Shown here: one piece after another, positions 25,032 through 33,488 of the stretch
Position numbering within the stretch: the first letter of the stretch is position 1
Layout of the letters: each line of letters begins with the position of its first letter
Source: Anabaena cylindrica PCC 7122
GTDB lineage: Bacteria; Cyanobacteriota; Cyanobacteriia; Cyanobacteriales; Nostocaceae
DNA length: 64,000 nt
NCBI RefSeq assembly: GCF_000317695.1
Contig: NC_019771.1
Location: forward strand, 2,980,001 to 3,044,000
Reading direction: 5' to 3'
The notes under the pieces: generated by a model
Seen by the model: only the letters and a program-made list of their open reading frames with translations
What the model was told of the DNA's origin: nothing
The model's database searches: none
Made by a program: the position numbers and the translations under genes

Positions 25032-26417
25032 CTAAGTATTGACTTGAGTACGGGCTGCGATGATAGCTTGCTTGACTTGGGCAAAACCAGTACCACCGTA
25101 GCTGTTGCGGGCTGCAACTACTTGACGAGGGGATATTGCATCATAAATATCGGCTGCAAATGCTGGGTGTATTTGTTGCCATTCTGCCAATGTCAAGTCT
25201 TTGAGTAATTTACCTGCGGCGATACTGGTTTTCACAACTTTGCCCACCATGTTGTACGCCTCCCGGAAAGGTACTCCCCTTGCAGCTAAATAATCTGCAA
25301 CATCGGTGGCATTAGAAAAGTCTTCTGTGACTGCTTGTGCAAGGCGTTGGGTGCGAAATTCTAAACCTTCCCGCAGTAAAATTGTCATGGCTTCTAAACA
25401 GGCTTTAACTGTGTTAACGCTGTCAAATATGCCTTCTTTGTCTTCTTGTAGGTCTTTATTATATGCCAGGGGTAGCCCTTTCATAATCACCAACATGGCT
25501 TGGAGATGACCAAATACACGTCCTGTTTTCCCGCGCACTAATTCGGGAACGTCGGGATTTTTCTTTTGGGGCATGATGCTGGAACCTGTGGCACAGCTAT
25601 CTTTGAGGGTGACAAAGCGAAATTCTTCTGATGACCAGAGGATCACTTCTTCTGAGAGACGGCTGAGGTGAACCATGATCAAACTTGCTGCACAAAGAAA
25701 TTCGATCGCAAAATCGCGATCGCTCACTCCATCCAAACTGTTAGCATAAACACTATCAAAATCTAATAGTTTTGCTGTGTAGTGTCTGTCAATGGGAAAA
25801 GTAGTTCCCGCTAAAGCACCGCAACCCAAAGGAGAGATATTCACTCGTTTATAAACGTCTCCCAAGCGTTCCCCATCACGTTGTGCCATTTGAAAGTACG
25901 CCAACAGATGGTGGGCTAAACTCACTGGTTGAGCGCGTTGCAGGTGAGTATAGCCAGGAATCAGAGTTTCAACATTTTTTTCGGCTATTTCCAGTAATAC
26001 AGTTTGAAATTCCCGTAAATACTGACGAATTTGGGTAATTTGGTCGCGGAGGTAGAGTCTGGTATCAGTACCTACTTGGTCATTACGAGAACGGGCAGTA
26101 TGTAGCTTTTTACCAACATCGCCAACAATTTCAGTCAGTCGTTTTTCTACGGCAAAATGCACATCTTCAGCATCAATACCCGGCTGAAATTTGCCTTGTT
26201 GGTATTCTTGGCGGACTTGTTCTAAACCTGTAACTAATTCTTCTCCTTCTTCTGGAGAAATAATCCCTGTATGAGCCAGCATTTTAGCATGAGCTTGGGA
26301 ACCAGTGATGTCATATTCTATAAGTTGAATATCAAAACTTATACTGGCATTAAAACGAGCGATTGCCGGATGTAGCGCGGATTCAAACCGCTGGCTCCAA
26401 GTTTGTTTTTCTGTCAT
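25032..26417 (-). CDS. argH: Argininosuccinate lyase
   Basis: The last enzyme of arginine synthesis; it splits argininosuccinate into arginine and fumarate. Arginine is a precursor of cyanophycin, whose genes lie 7 kb away. The fumarase/aspartase-superfamily signature GSSIMPQKKNPD is intact, as are HTARSRNDQVGTDTRLYLRD and TLIPGYTHLQRAQPVSLAHHLL. The protein is 461 residues, the usual length. The start is an ATG at 26417. The gene ends near a block of AGGAGGCAGAAGGCAG repeats. Confidence 0.97.
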   Translation of the reverse strand: MTEKQTWSQRFESALHPAIARFNASISFDIQLIEYDITGSQAHAKMLAHTGIISPEEGEELVTGLEQVRQEYQQGKFQPGIDAEDVHFAVEKRLTEIVGDVGKKLHTARSRNDQVGTDTRLYLRDQITQIRQYLREFQTVLLEIAEKNVETLIPGYTHLQRAQPVSLAHHLLAYFQMAQRDGERLGDVYKRVNISPLGCGALAGTTFPIDRHYTAKLLDFDSVYANSLDGVSDRDFAIEFLCAASLIMVHLSRLSEEVILWSSEEFRFVTLKDSCATGSSIMPQKKNPDVPELVRGKTGRVFGHLQAMLVIMKGLPLAYNKDLQEDKEGIFDSVNTVKACLEAMTILLREGLEFRTQRLAQAVTEDFSNATDVADYLAARGVPFREAYNMVGKVVKTSIAAGKLLKDLTLAEWQQIHPAFAADIYDAISPRQVVAARNSYGGTGFAQVKQAIIAARTQVNT

Positions 26418-26507
26418 AAATTAGAAGGGAGAGGAAATAACAATTGGCGATTTTAGACTTTGAATCAGTATCAATCCAAAATCTAAAATCTAAAATCTAA
26501 AATTACC

Positions 26508-26765
26508 TTAACCGTAACTTGTCAGACTTTTGAGCATATAGCCAATAACCAACCCAATCAATAAAGCCCAAATTTGTCCTGTCTGGACAAAGTGGTTCCA
26601 ATTTCGTTGTACCTGACCCATAAGATCAGCATCACGAACTTGTTGCGCTAGGAAAGTGATATCTACAGGCAAATGCCAAAGTAACTGAGAGATTGAATCA
26701 CTTACACTTAAGTAGTTCATATTTTCTATGGTCTGGTTGTGACAATTTACAGTAGCCGATGACAT
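26508..26765 (-). CDS. Small protein with C-terminal membrane segment
   Basis: 85 residues, family unknown. The C-terminal segment WALLIGLVIGYMLKSL is a likely membrane anchor; the rest is helical with hydrophobic residues. ATG codons at 26765 and 26720 are both possible and neither has a clear ribosome binding site. It lies between argH and larB on the same strand, but separate by 55-90 bases on each side. Confidence 0.5.
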   Translation of the reverse strand: MSSATVNCHNQTIENMNYLSVSDSISQLLWHLPVDITFLAQQVRDADLMGQVQRNWNHFVQTGQIWALLIGLVIGYMLKSLTSYG

Positions 26766-26819
26766 CTAAAGTTTAAGCGACATTACGCATTATTGACTCT
26801 CGGTTCCTATTTGATTTTG

Positions 26820-27614
26820 TCAACTTTCACATTTCTGTGATGCCAAGCTCAATTTTTCAGCAGTTCGGAGGATTTGCCCTGCGAGAACTGCTGCACCAAA
26901 GCCATTATCAATGTTAACTACACCTATACCAGCTGCACAAGAGTTGAGCATTGTTAGTAGAGGTGCTAAACCCGAAAAACTTGCACCATAACCGATACTG
27001 GTGGGAACAGCAATTACGGGACAATCAGCCAAACCTGCAACCACACTAGGTAAAGCCCCTTCCATTCCTGCTACCACAATTAATACTGATGCGGAATCAA
27101 TTACGTGACGGTTATTTAATAAACGGTGAATTCCGGCTACACCGACATCCCAGAGACGCTGGACACGGAAACCCGAAAGTTCGGCTGTAACTGCGGCTTC
27201 TTCGGCTACGGGTAAATCGGCTGTACCCGCTGAAAGTATAGTAATTGTGCCGGTGAATTTTGGTTCAATATTGGCAGGACTAATGGCACAAATTCTCGCC
27301 ATCTCATAGTATTGCAGTTCTTTTACTTGCTGTTGCAGCGTGGCATAAATGGCTGGTTCAATTCGGGTTGCCATGACTACAGAACCGCGTTGACGCATGA
27401 CTTCCATAATTTGAGCAATTTGATCAGGTGTTTTACCCTGTCCCCAAATCACTTCTGGAAATCCGGTTCTTAATTGACGGTGGTGGTCAATTTTGGCAAA
27501 GTCACCTACGGATTCATAGTGTAAGTCCTTAAGTGAGTCGAATGCCCTATCTGGGCTGATTTTACCATTGGCGACGGCTGCTAAGAGCGATCGCAAAGCT
27601 TCAGGTTGAGTCAC
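26820..27614 (-). CDS. larB: LarB-like nicotinic acid adenine dinucleotide carboxylase/hydrolase
   Basis: LarB makes the pyridinium-3,5-dicarboxylate precursor of the nickel-pincer cofactor of lactate racemase. The C-terminal domain is PurE-like; the N-terminal GKISPDRAFDSLKDLHYESV and the VAGMEGALPSVVAGL motif are typical. The 264-residue length fits. GTG start at 27614. larC and larE are not in the window, so a link to lactate metabolism is inferred from the family only. Upstream of the start lie TTGGTGA heptamer repeats. Confidence 0.85.
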   Translation of the reverse strand: MTQPEALRSLLAAVANGKISPDRAFDSLKDLHYESVGDFAKIDHHRQLRTGFPEVIWGQGKTPDQIAQIMEVMRQRGSVVMATRIEPAIYATLQQQVKELQYYEMARICAISPANIEPKFTGTITILSAGTADLPVAEEAAVTAELSGFRVQRLWDVGVAGIHRLLNNRHVIDSASVLIVVAGMEGALPSVVAGLADCPVIAVPTSIGYGASFSGLAPLLTMLNSCAAGIGVVNIDNGFGAAVLAGQILRTAEKLSLASQKCES

Positions 27615-27628
27615 AGCAATTTTTGGTA

Positions 27629-27680
27629 ATTGGTAATTGGTGATTGGTAATTGGTGATTGGTGATTGGTGATTGGTAAAA
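27629..27680. repeat. TTGGTGA/TTGGTAA heptamer array
   Basis: About seven tandem units of TTGGTAA or TTGGTGA follow one another. A second short array with unit TGTCACC lies at 27730-27757. Confidence 0.8.
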
Positions 27681-27729
27681 TTCTCACTTGCTGTTCGCTA
27701 TTTACTCTTAAAACTCTTAACCCTCTTAA

Positions 27730-27757
27730 CTGTCACCTGTCACCTGTCACCTGTCAC
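27730..27757. repeat. TGTCACC heptamer array
   Basis: Four tandem copies of CTGTCAC directly abut the stop codon of the substrate-binding protein gene at 27758. Confidence 0.8.
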
Positions 27758-29542
27758 CTATTCAGTAATTTTAATCTCATGAATGTTCCAGAATGCACCA
27801 CCAAGCGCAGAATATTGTAAACCTTCAAAGCGATTCCTGATAGCTGTCATAGAATAGGAATTCACTAAGTAAATAAATGGTAAATTCTCCTGTGTTAATC
27901 GTTGACTTTCGGCATAAATTTCTTTAACTTTGGCTTCATCAAACTCCTGTGCGCCTTGAATATAAAGTGCATGAATTTTTTCTTCCCAAGGTGAAACTTC
28001 CCAACCTTCTATCGGTTTTTGTCCTGGTTGTGGTTTCTGATTAAACATATGTAATCCACCTTCAGGAGACCAAACATTAGCACCATCATTTGGTTCTAAA
28101 CCTCCAGTCAAACCTAGCAAAGATGCTTCCCAATCTAAAGTATTAGAAAGTTTATCTACAAAAGTATTCCATGCCAAAGGTGTAAAATCAACTTGGATAC
28201 CTATTTTGCTCAAGTCTTGTTTAATTTGCGAACCCATTGCTTCCCTAATTTTGTTACCTGCATTAGTAAGCAAAGCAAACCTCACACGGTTTCCTTCAGC
28301 ATCTTCCAGTTGATTTTGAGCATTATATTTAAAGCCGGCTTTAAGTAATAATTGCTTCGCTTTTTCTAGATTGTAATTGTAAACTTTTAGCCCTTTTTCT
28401 GGAGAAAGATAATAGGGACTTTGGACAGAGATTGGAGAATCTTGTGTTTTACCCAAACCACGAAACGTATTATTGATCATGGTTTTTCGGTCAATAGCAT
28501 AGGCTATAGCTTGCCGAAATTCTACACTATTAAACCAACGTGACTTTATAGGGTCGATAAGTGGCTTACCTGCTCTTTTACCTTTGTTCAAATTAAAAAG
28601 CACAAAACTAGTACTAGTAGATGGACCACCATTTTCAATGGAGAAATTACCTTGTTTTTCTTGGACTTTTAGTAAAGAAAAGTAATCAGGTGTCACCCCT
28701 ACAGCATCTAATCCTCCAGAACGAAATTGCAGTAATGAAGTATCTGTTGATTCGACAATTTGCCAGATAATACGTTGAATATAAGGTTGGGGATTACCTT
28801 GAGCATCTTTACGCCAATAATAAGGATTACGTCGGAAAATTACACGTTGACTTGTATCGTAGCGCTCCAGTTTATAAGGGCCATTAACAATTAATTCTTC
28901 TGGAGGAGTATCAACACCCCATTTTGTGAGAAATTTAGGTTTTCCGTCTTGGTCTTTAGTTTGTATAGATTCTCGTAAGGCATGAGCAGGTAAAATAGGT
29001 ACACCAGAGTTTTGCAGAAAAGGTCTAAAAGGTTCTGGTATGCTAAATTCAACCCGTCTTTTATCAATTTTTTTAATAGTGGGAAATTTGCCATCTTTAC
29101 CAATTCTCAAAATATCTCTAACATTTGTTGGTATGGCTTCATTCAAATAAATGTCGTTATAAGAAAATACAACGTCATCAGCGGTGAGTGGTTGTCCATC
29201 AGACCATTTTAAATTATCGCGCAGCGTAAAAGTAATCTTTAATTTGTCCTCAGAAACCTGCCAGGATTCTGCTAAATTTGGTTCAAGTTTACCCGTGAGT
29301 GGATTTTGGCTAATTAATCCCTCGTAAGTGTATCCGAAAATATTGTTAGCATCTGAATTAAGAGCATAGTTAAATGTTTTTGGGTCACTGAGAATGCTAG
29401 TTACTAATTGGGGAACTTGAGCAGCGTCACTTTTCAGTTTAGTTGGGTTGCAAGCAGTAATTGAAATTGCTGTAAATGACAGGATAGTTATGAGTAAAAA
29501 AAAGCGTTTTATGGAATTGGATATTTTTTTAGTAGTTGACAT
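27758..29542 (-). CDS. ABC transporter substrate-binding lipoprotein (family 5, peptide/nickel type)
   Basis: A solute-binding protein of the DppA/OppA family that captures peptides or similar compounds outside the cytoplasmic membrane. The signal peptide ends in a lipobox (AISITAC, Cys at 31). Typical blocks are GYTYEGLISQNPLTGKLEPN, AESWQVSEDKLKITFTLRDN and WSDGQPLTADDVVFSYNDI. The length (594) is normal. No permease or ATPase gene is adjacent, so it is an orphan receptor whose transporter is elsewhere. It ends with an STRR array. Confidence 0.9.
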   Translation of the reverse strand: MSTTKKISNSIKRFFLLITILSFTAISITACNPTKLKSDAAQVPQLVTSILSDPKTFNYALNSDANNIFGYTYEGLISQNPLTGKLEPNLAESWQVSEDKLKITFTLRDNLKWSDGQPLTADDVVFSYNDIYLNEAIPTNVRDILRIGKDGKFPTIKKIDKRRVEFSIPEPFRPFLQNSGVPILPAHALRESIQTKDQDGKPKFLTKWGVDTPPEELIVNGPYKLERYDTSQRVIFRRNPYYWRKDAQGNPQPYIQRIIWQIVESTDTSLLQFRSGGLDAVGVTPDYFSLLKVQEKQGNFSIENGGPSTSTSFVLFNLNKGKRAGKPLIDPIKSRWFNSVEFRQAIAYAIDRKTMINNTFRGLGKTQDSPISVQSPYYLSPEKGLKVYNYNLEKAKQLLLKAGFKYNAQNQLEDAEGNRVRFALLTNAGNKIREAMGSQIKQDLSKIGIQVDFTPLAWNTFVDKLSNTLDWEASLLGLTGGLEPNDGANVWSPEGGLHMFNQKPQPGQKPIEGWEVSPWEEKIHALYIQGAQEFDEAKVKEIYAESQRLTQENLPFIYLVNSYSMTAIRNRFEGLQYSALGGAFWNIHEIKITE

Positions 29543-29561
29543 ATTTTTAATAATTAATTAT

Positions 29562-29837
29562 TTAGCTTGATGAACGAGAATTAAACCAATTGAGAAAATC
29601 CTGCGTGATTGTAAAATATTTAATTCCAGCATTGCGTAAAGAAATTTGTACTTCAGGTTTACCAAGGTCCTTACTATTATTACTAATAAATGCTTTATCT
29701 TCTTGAGGATGTAATTGGGCATGATCTAGGATACATTCTAATATTAAATTATCCATGATATCATTTTTAATTAACCATGCTTCTGGTTGAAAAATAGTTG
29801 TTTCTGCAATATTCTGAATTAAATTGAAAGCATCCCT
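29562..29837 (-). pseudogene. C-terminal remnant of a PIN-like protein
   Basis: The frame is open from 29837 to a TGA-type end at 29562 and reads IQNIAETTIFQPEAWLIKND, then MDNLILECILDHAQLHPQED, AFISNNSKDLGKPEVQISLR and NAGIKYFTITQDFLNWF. It looks like the C-terminal half of a PIN-type nuclease from cyanobacteria; the N-terminal catalytic half is missing, since the upstream gene ends in the same DNA. An ATG at 29756 gives only 64 residues. I call it a relic; function from such a fragment is unlikely. Confidence 0.5.
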
Positions 29838-30301
29838 TTACTAAGGGTTGTAGTATCTCCATCTTCTAAAAGTTGCAACAAACCAATTTCATCAATTTCT
29901 TTAAATTTCGGTGGTATTTCTGATTTCCAATGATAAGCTAAATCACGAATCCAACCTTCCGTAAGTCCTGTAAGATACAGACTAAATATTCTTTTCTCAC
30001 TGAAGCTTGAATCGTAATGATTAAAAACCTCATTTGTCTTAAAATTGATAGGTTCTGAAAATTCATGACCATTCCATTTAAAGATGAGAATATCTTCTAA
30101 ATCAACAAACATAGCAAATTTAACTCTTTCTCTGACTGACGGTTGCCAGTTCTCAATCATTCGCCAAAGATCATTTCCTATATGGTTATGTGGGTACTTA
30201 AAAGGAAAACCTCTAATTTTACCAACCAGAATACTGTTTCCATGTTTATCTAAAGCGATTAAATCGGGAATATCTACATCTCCTAAGTTTTGATTTAGCA
30301 T
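29819..30301 (-). CDS. Conserved hypothetical protein, possible nuclease-like fold
   Basis: 160 residues. The pattern VDIPDLIALDKHGNSILVGK followed by IRGFPFKYP resembles the core of PD-(D/E)XK-like domains (D, then a strand with the acid and basic residues; here GKIRG in place of E-X-K, so the catalytic acid may be lost). The middle has KFAMFVDLEDILIFKW, again a nuclease-like strand pattern. Homologous genes of unknown function are common in cyanobacteria. It is upstream of the PIN relic, with an 18-base overlap. Confidence 0.5.
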   Translation of the reverse strand: MLNQNLGDVDIPDLIALDKHGNSILVGKIRGFPFKYPHNHIGNDLWRMIENWQPSVRERVKFAMFVDLEDILIFKWNGHEFSEPINFKTNEVFNHYDSSFSEKRIFSLYLTGLTEGWIRDLAYHWKSEIPPKFKEIDEIGLLQLLEDGDTTTLSKGMLSI

Positions 30302-30406
30302 AGAATGATTTTCTCCTCAATTAACTAAGTATATATCTTTAGCATTCAAGTATTGATTTTAATGAAAGTGATTAGTGAATGGTTTTGTTTGATAAATACC
30401 TAAAAT

Positions 30407-30889
30407 TTAATCACCCGCTACCAACAAAACCACAGCATAAGCACAAATACCTTCTTCTCTGCCTGTTGGTCCCAATTTTTCATTAGTGGTAGCTTTCACA
30501 CCGATTTGATTTGGTTCTACTTCTAAAACTGCTGCTAACTTATCCCGCATTTTAGAAATATGGGGTTTTAATTTAGGACGTTCTGCAACAATGACAGAAT
30601 CAATATTGCCGATTTTCCAACCTTGGTCACGAATTAGCTGGTGTACTTGGGTTAATAGTACAAGACTATCAGCCCCAGCCCATTGAGGATCTGTGGGGGG
30701 GAAATAATGACCAATATCCCCCAAAGATAAAGCGCCTAGCATTGCGTCCATGATGGCATGAGTTAGCACATCAGCGTCACTGTGTCCTAACAAACCGAGT
30801 TCGTGGGGAATGTGAATACCGCCTAAAATTAAATTGCGATCGCTCACCAATCTGTGAATATCGTACCCGTTACCAATTCTGATGTTCAT
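30407..30889 (-). CDS. ispF: 2-C-methyl-D-erythritol 2,4-cyclodiphosphate synthase
   Basis: IspF makes the cyclic diphosphate in the MEP pathway for isoprenoids, needed for chlorophyll phytol, carotenoids and quinones. The zinc ligands are visible: GNGYDIHRLV (Asp8-type and His10-type) and the ELGLLGHSDADVLTHAIMDA motif, then LGDIGHYFPPTDPQW. The length is 160, as usual. It lies downstream of trmD in the same direction, separated by an STRR array. Confidence 0.97.
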   Translation of the reverse strand: MNIRIGNGYDIHRLVSDRNLILGGIHIPHELGLLGHSDADVLTHAIMDAMLGALSLGDIGHYFPPTDPQWAGADSLVLLTQVHQLIRDQGWKIGNIDSVIVAERPKLKPHISKMRDKLAAVLEVEPNQIGVKATTNEKLGPTGREEGICAYAVVLLVAGD

Positions 30890-30898
30890 AGGGAATAA

Positions 30899-30946
30899 GA
30901 GTTCAGAAGTTCAGGAGTTCAGAAGTTCAGGAGTTCAGGAGTATGG
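30899..30946. repeat. AGTTCAG heptamer array
   Basis: Six or seven tandem units of AGTTCAGGAGTTCAGA fill most of the 88-base gap between trmD and ispF. Confidence 0.8.
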
Positions 30947-30977
30947 CTTACCCACGCACCACTATCAGGATAAAGAA

Positions 30978-31709
30978 TTAATGTTCACCCTGCTCCCCTG
31001 CTCCCTGCTCCCTGCTCCCTTGCTTCTCCTGTTGCCATTGTTCCAGCAAATCGGGACGACGGGAAGCGGTACGTTGAATTTGTTGTTGGAAACGCCACTT
31101 AGCAATTTCCGCATGATTTCCACTCAACAGCACATCTGGGACTTTCCAACCCCGAAAATTGGCTGGACGAGTGTACTGGGGAAAATCTAACAACCCCTCC
31201 TCAAAACTTTCGGCTTTGAGAGATTCCACCTTACCAACCGTTCCCGGTAGCAGACGCACCACCCCATTAATCAAAGCCATAGCCGGAATTTCTCCACCAG
31301 TCAGAATAAAATCACCCAAAGACACCTCACGAGTGACTAAATTTAGTACCCTGTCGTCCACCCCTTCATAATGTCCACAAATCACTATCAATTGGTCGTA
31401 ATTGGTCGCCAATTCGCGCAACAGAGGTTGATTTATGGTTTGACCTTGAGGACTCATTAAAATCACTTCTCGGCGGGGTAAAGTCGGCAGTGACTCCACA
31501 GCCGCAAAAATGGGATCAGGCTTCATCAGCATCCCTACACCCCCACCGTAGGGTTCATCATCGACCTTCCGATGCTTATCAGTTGTAAAATCCCTAGGAT
31601 TAACCAAATGCACTTGGGCAATCTGTTTGGTGAGGGCTTTACTCAAAAGACCGGAACTCAGAACCGAGCTAAAACAGTCAGGAAAAAGCGTAACTATATC
31701 AAAACGCAC
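30978..31709 (-). CDS. trmD: tRNA (guanine-N1-)-methyltransferase
   Basis: TrmD methylates G37 of tRNAs with a G at 36, preventing frameshifts. The SPOUT trefoil knot is intact: ICGHYEGVDDRVL and LGDFILTGGEIPAMALINGV, and the C-terminal domain has LLDFPQYTRPANFRGWKVPD. The last 16 residues (EKQGSREQGAGEQGEH) are not family-like: they are encoded by a GGGAGCAG repeat at 30981-31025, meaning a short tandem repeat has grown into the end of the gene. GTG start at 31709. The core enzyme should be active. Confidence 0.95.
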   Translation of the reverse strand: MRFDIVTLFPDCFSSVLSSGLLSKALTKQIAQVHLVNPRDFTTDKHRKVDDEPYGGGVGMLMKPDPIFAAVESLPTLPRREVILMSPQGQTINQPLLRELATNYDQLIVICGHYEGVDDRVLNLVTREVSLGDFILTGGEIPAMALINGVVRLLPGTVGKVESLKAESFEEGLLDFPQYTRPANFRGWKVPDVLLSGNHAEIAKWRFQQQIQRTASRRPDLLEQWQQEKQGSREQGAGEQGEH

Positions 31710-32452
31710 AGTAATTCGTATTCAAGGACACTAAACTAAGATTTAAATATCTAGCCAACAAAAGCAGCCAAAGAGAGGTAAGACCATAGAGAAACTTAAT
31801 CAATAGTATCTAAAAGTACCAGAACTATATATTTTTTGGTGCGATCAAAAGTTTTTCTAATTACTTAATTTATGTTTAAATATTGTCACAACTAAATTTA
31901 AATTAATAATCCAACCAAAGTTAACAACTTCCAGGATGCATCGAGCCAGCCTCAGAAATAAGAGTGTCAAGACCTGCTTGCCCCAAATCCAGAGGATAAA
32001 TCTAGCCCCTAGTACTATTTTGCCAATCTGGAACAAGTGGATAGGCAAAAAACAAGGTTCTGGCGATGAGGAACAGCAACGGACACATGAAAACTGAGGC
32101 ATCGTGTGCGTTAAGTGAGAAGTTGGAGAGAAGGTGAGAAAGCACTAAAGTACGGTTAGCCCGTTTCAGGTGACAGCCTTACCCGCACCCTTCCAGGGAA
32201 GCAAGCCACTTGGTAGAATCTCCAATAGGAGAAAAGTATCGAAAAGGCTTTAGCCACTCCACACTTATCAAAAGTGTCCTCTCAAAGAAGCAAAGGGCGA
32301 AAATCAACAGGCTAGTAAACCTTGTTAAATTCACCCGCCATTCGCCACAAGCCGGCGGCACTTCCATCAAGTCGGGCATTGCCCACCCAACGGAGTGCCT
32401 TGGAAACCCATCCAAGGCGATGGCTTCTGAAGTTGTTGACCGGAGAAACACA
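31710..32452. other. Long leader upstream of the cyanophycinase gene
   Basis: About 740 bases. A GTAN8TAC site is at 31806-31819. GCCTTGGA (32397-32404) and TCCAAGGC (32411-32418) form an 8-base perfect hairpin 35 bases before the start codon. The frame stays open from 32210 into cphB, but codons before 32453 do not look like the enzyme. A minus-strand open frame at 31857-32102 has no supporting features. The length suggests a long 5' untranslated region or several promoters. Confidence 0.5.
31806..31819 (+). promoter_or_regulatory. Candidate NtcA site far upstream of cphB
   Basis: GTATCTAAAAGTAC is an exact GTA-N8-TAC. It is 634 bases from the cphB ATG, and no good TAN3T box follows at about 22 bases. 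The motif is short enough to occur by chance. Confidence 0.25.
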
Positions 32453-33316
32453 ATGCAGCAATTAAAAGCTAAATCGCTGGAAATGAGGACACCCCAAGCA
32501 ACTAAAACCGCTGTTCTAGTTATCGGAGGCGCAGAAGACAAAGTTCACGGACGCGAAATCCTGCGGACTTTTGTTGCTCGTGCCGGTGCTAGCAAGGCGT
32601 ATATTACAATTATTCCATCAGCCTCCCGTGAACCGGCCATTATCGGTGGTCGGTATATTCGCATATTTGAAGAAATGGGTGCTGAAAAAGTTGAGATTTT
32701 AGACATTCGAGAACGGGAACAATGCGAAAACCCACAGATTAAAGCATCCTTAGAAGCCTGTACAGGGGTGTTTTTAACAGGGGGAGATCAATTACGTCTC
32801 TGTGGTGTCCTGTCAGACACACCAGCTATGGAAATTATCCGGCAGCGGGTAAGGGCTGGACAATTGACTTTAGCCGGTACAAGTGCAGGAGCAGCAGTGA
32901 TGGGACATCACATGATTGCTGGTGGTGGGAGTGGTGAAGCACCCAATCGTTCCCTAGTTGATATGGCAACAGGTTTGGGATTCATTCCTGAAGTTGTTGT
33001 TGATCAGCACTTTCACAACCGAAATCGTATGGGACGTTTAATTAGTGCGATCGCAGCACACCCCGATCGTCTAGGCATTGGCATTGATGAAGACACTTGT
33101 GCTGTATTTGAACGTGACGGTTGGTTGCAAGTCATGGGCAAAGGCAGCGTCACAATTGTTGATCCCACGGAACTTACCCATACCAACGAACCTCATGTCA
33201 GTGCCAATGAACCCTTAACCGTTCACAATTTACGCTTACATATCCTCAGTTACGGAGATCGTTTCCATCTTTACCAACGGACTGTTTTACCTGCTGTGCA
33301 TCGGATCTCCAGCTGA
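32453..33316 (+). CDS. cphB: Cyanophycinase
   Basis: CphB is a serine-type exopeptidase that cuts cyanophycin granules to beta-Asp-Arg dipeptides. The nucleophile motif is LAGTSAGAAVMG, in the family's G-T-S-A-G elbow, and QHFHNRNRMGRL holds catalytic-site residues. The start at 32453 has GGAGA 8 bases upstream; the open frame from 32210 would add 81 residues with no family resemblance. The product is 287 residues, normal. It is followed by cphA on the same strand with a 172-base gap, so the two genes degrade and build the same nitrogen store. Confidence 0.95.
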   Translation: MQQLKAKSLEMRTPQATKTAVLVIGGAEDKVHGREILRTFVARAGASKAYITIIPSASREPAIIGGRYIRIFEEMGAEKVEILDIREREQCENPQIKASLEACTGVFLTGGDQLRLCGVLSDTPAMEIIRQRVRAGQLTLAGTSAGAAVMGHHMIAGGGSGEAPNRSLVDMATGLGFIPEVVVDQHFHNRNRMGRLISAIAAHPDRLGIGIDEDTCAVFERDGWLQVMGKGSVTIVDPTELTHTNEPHVSANEPLTVHNLRLHILSYGDRFHLYQRTVLPAVHRISS

Positions 33317-33325
33317 CGGTATAGA

Positions 33326-33339
33326 GTATCTGAGGTTAC
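33326..33339 (+). promoter_or_regulatory. Candidate NtcA site for a cphA promoter
   Basis: GTATCTGAGGTTAC is an exact GTA-N8-TAC in the gap between cphB and cphA. About 19 bases downstream lies TATTTC, an imperfect TAN3T box. The start codon of cphA is 150 bases away. NtcA is the nitrogen-control activator, and cyanophycin genes are nitrogen-regulated in heterocystous strains. Confidence 0.45.
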
Positions 33340-33488
33340 ACTGACTTGACCGCGTCTTTATTTCTTACTCCCACCAGATTTGAACAATTACTATCTGAAG
33401 AGAAAAAACTGTTTGTAATGAACAGTTTAGCGGTCAATTCCAGTAAGAAACTAGAATTTTGGTTCCGAATCTCCATCTACCTATTCCC

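Noticed and set aside
32210..32452. Cyanophycinase starting at 32210
   Set aside because: The 81 extra residues do not fit the enzyme family, and GGAGA lies at the right distance from the ATG at 32453.
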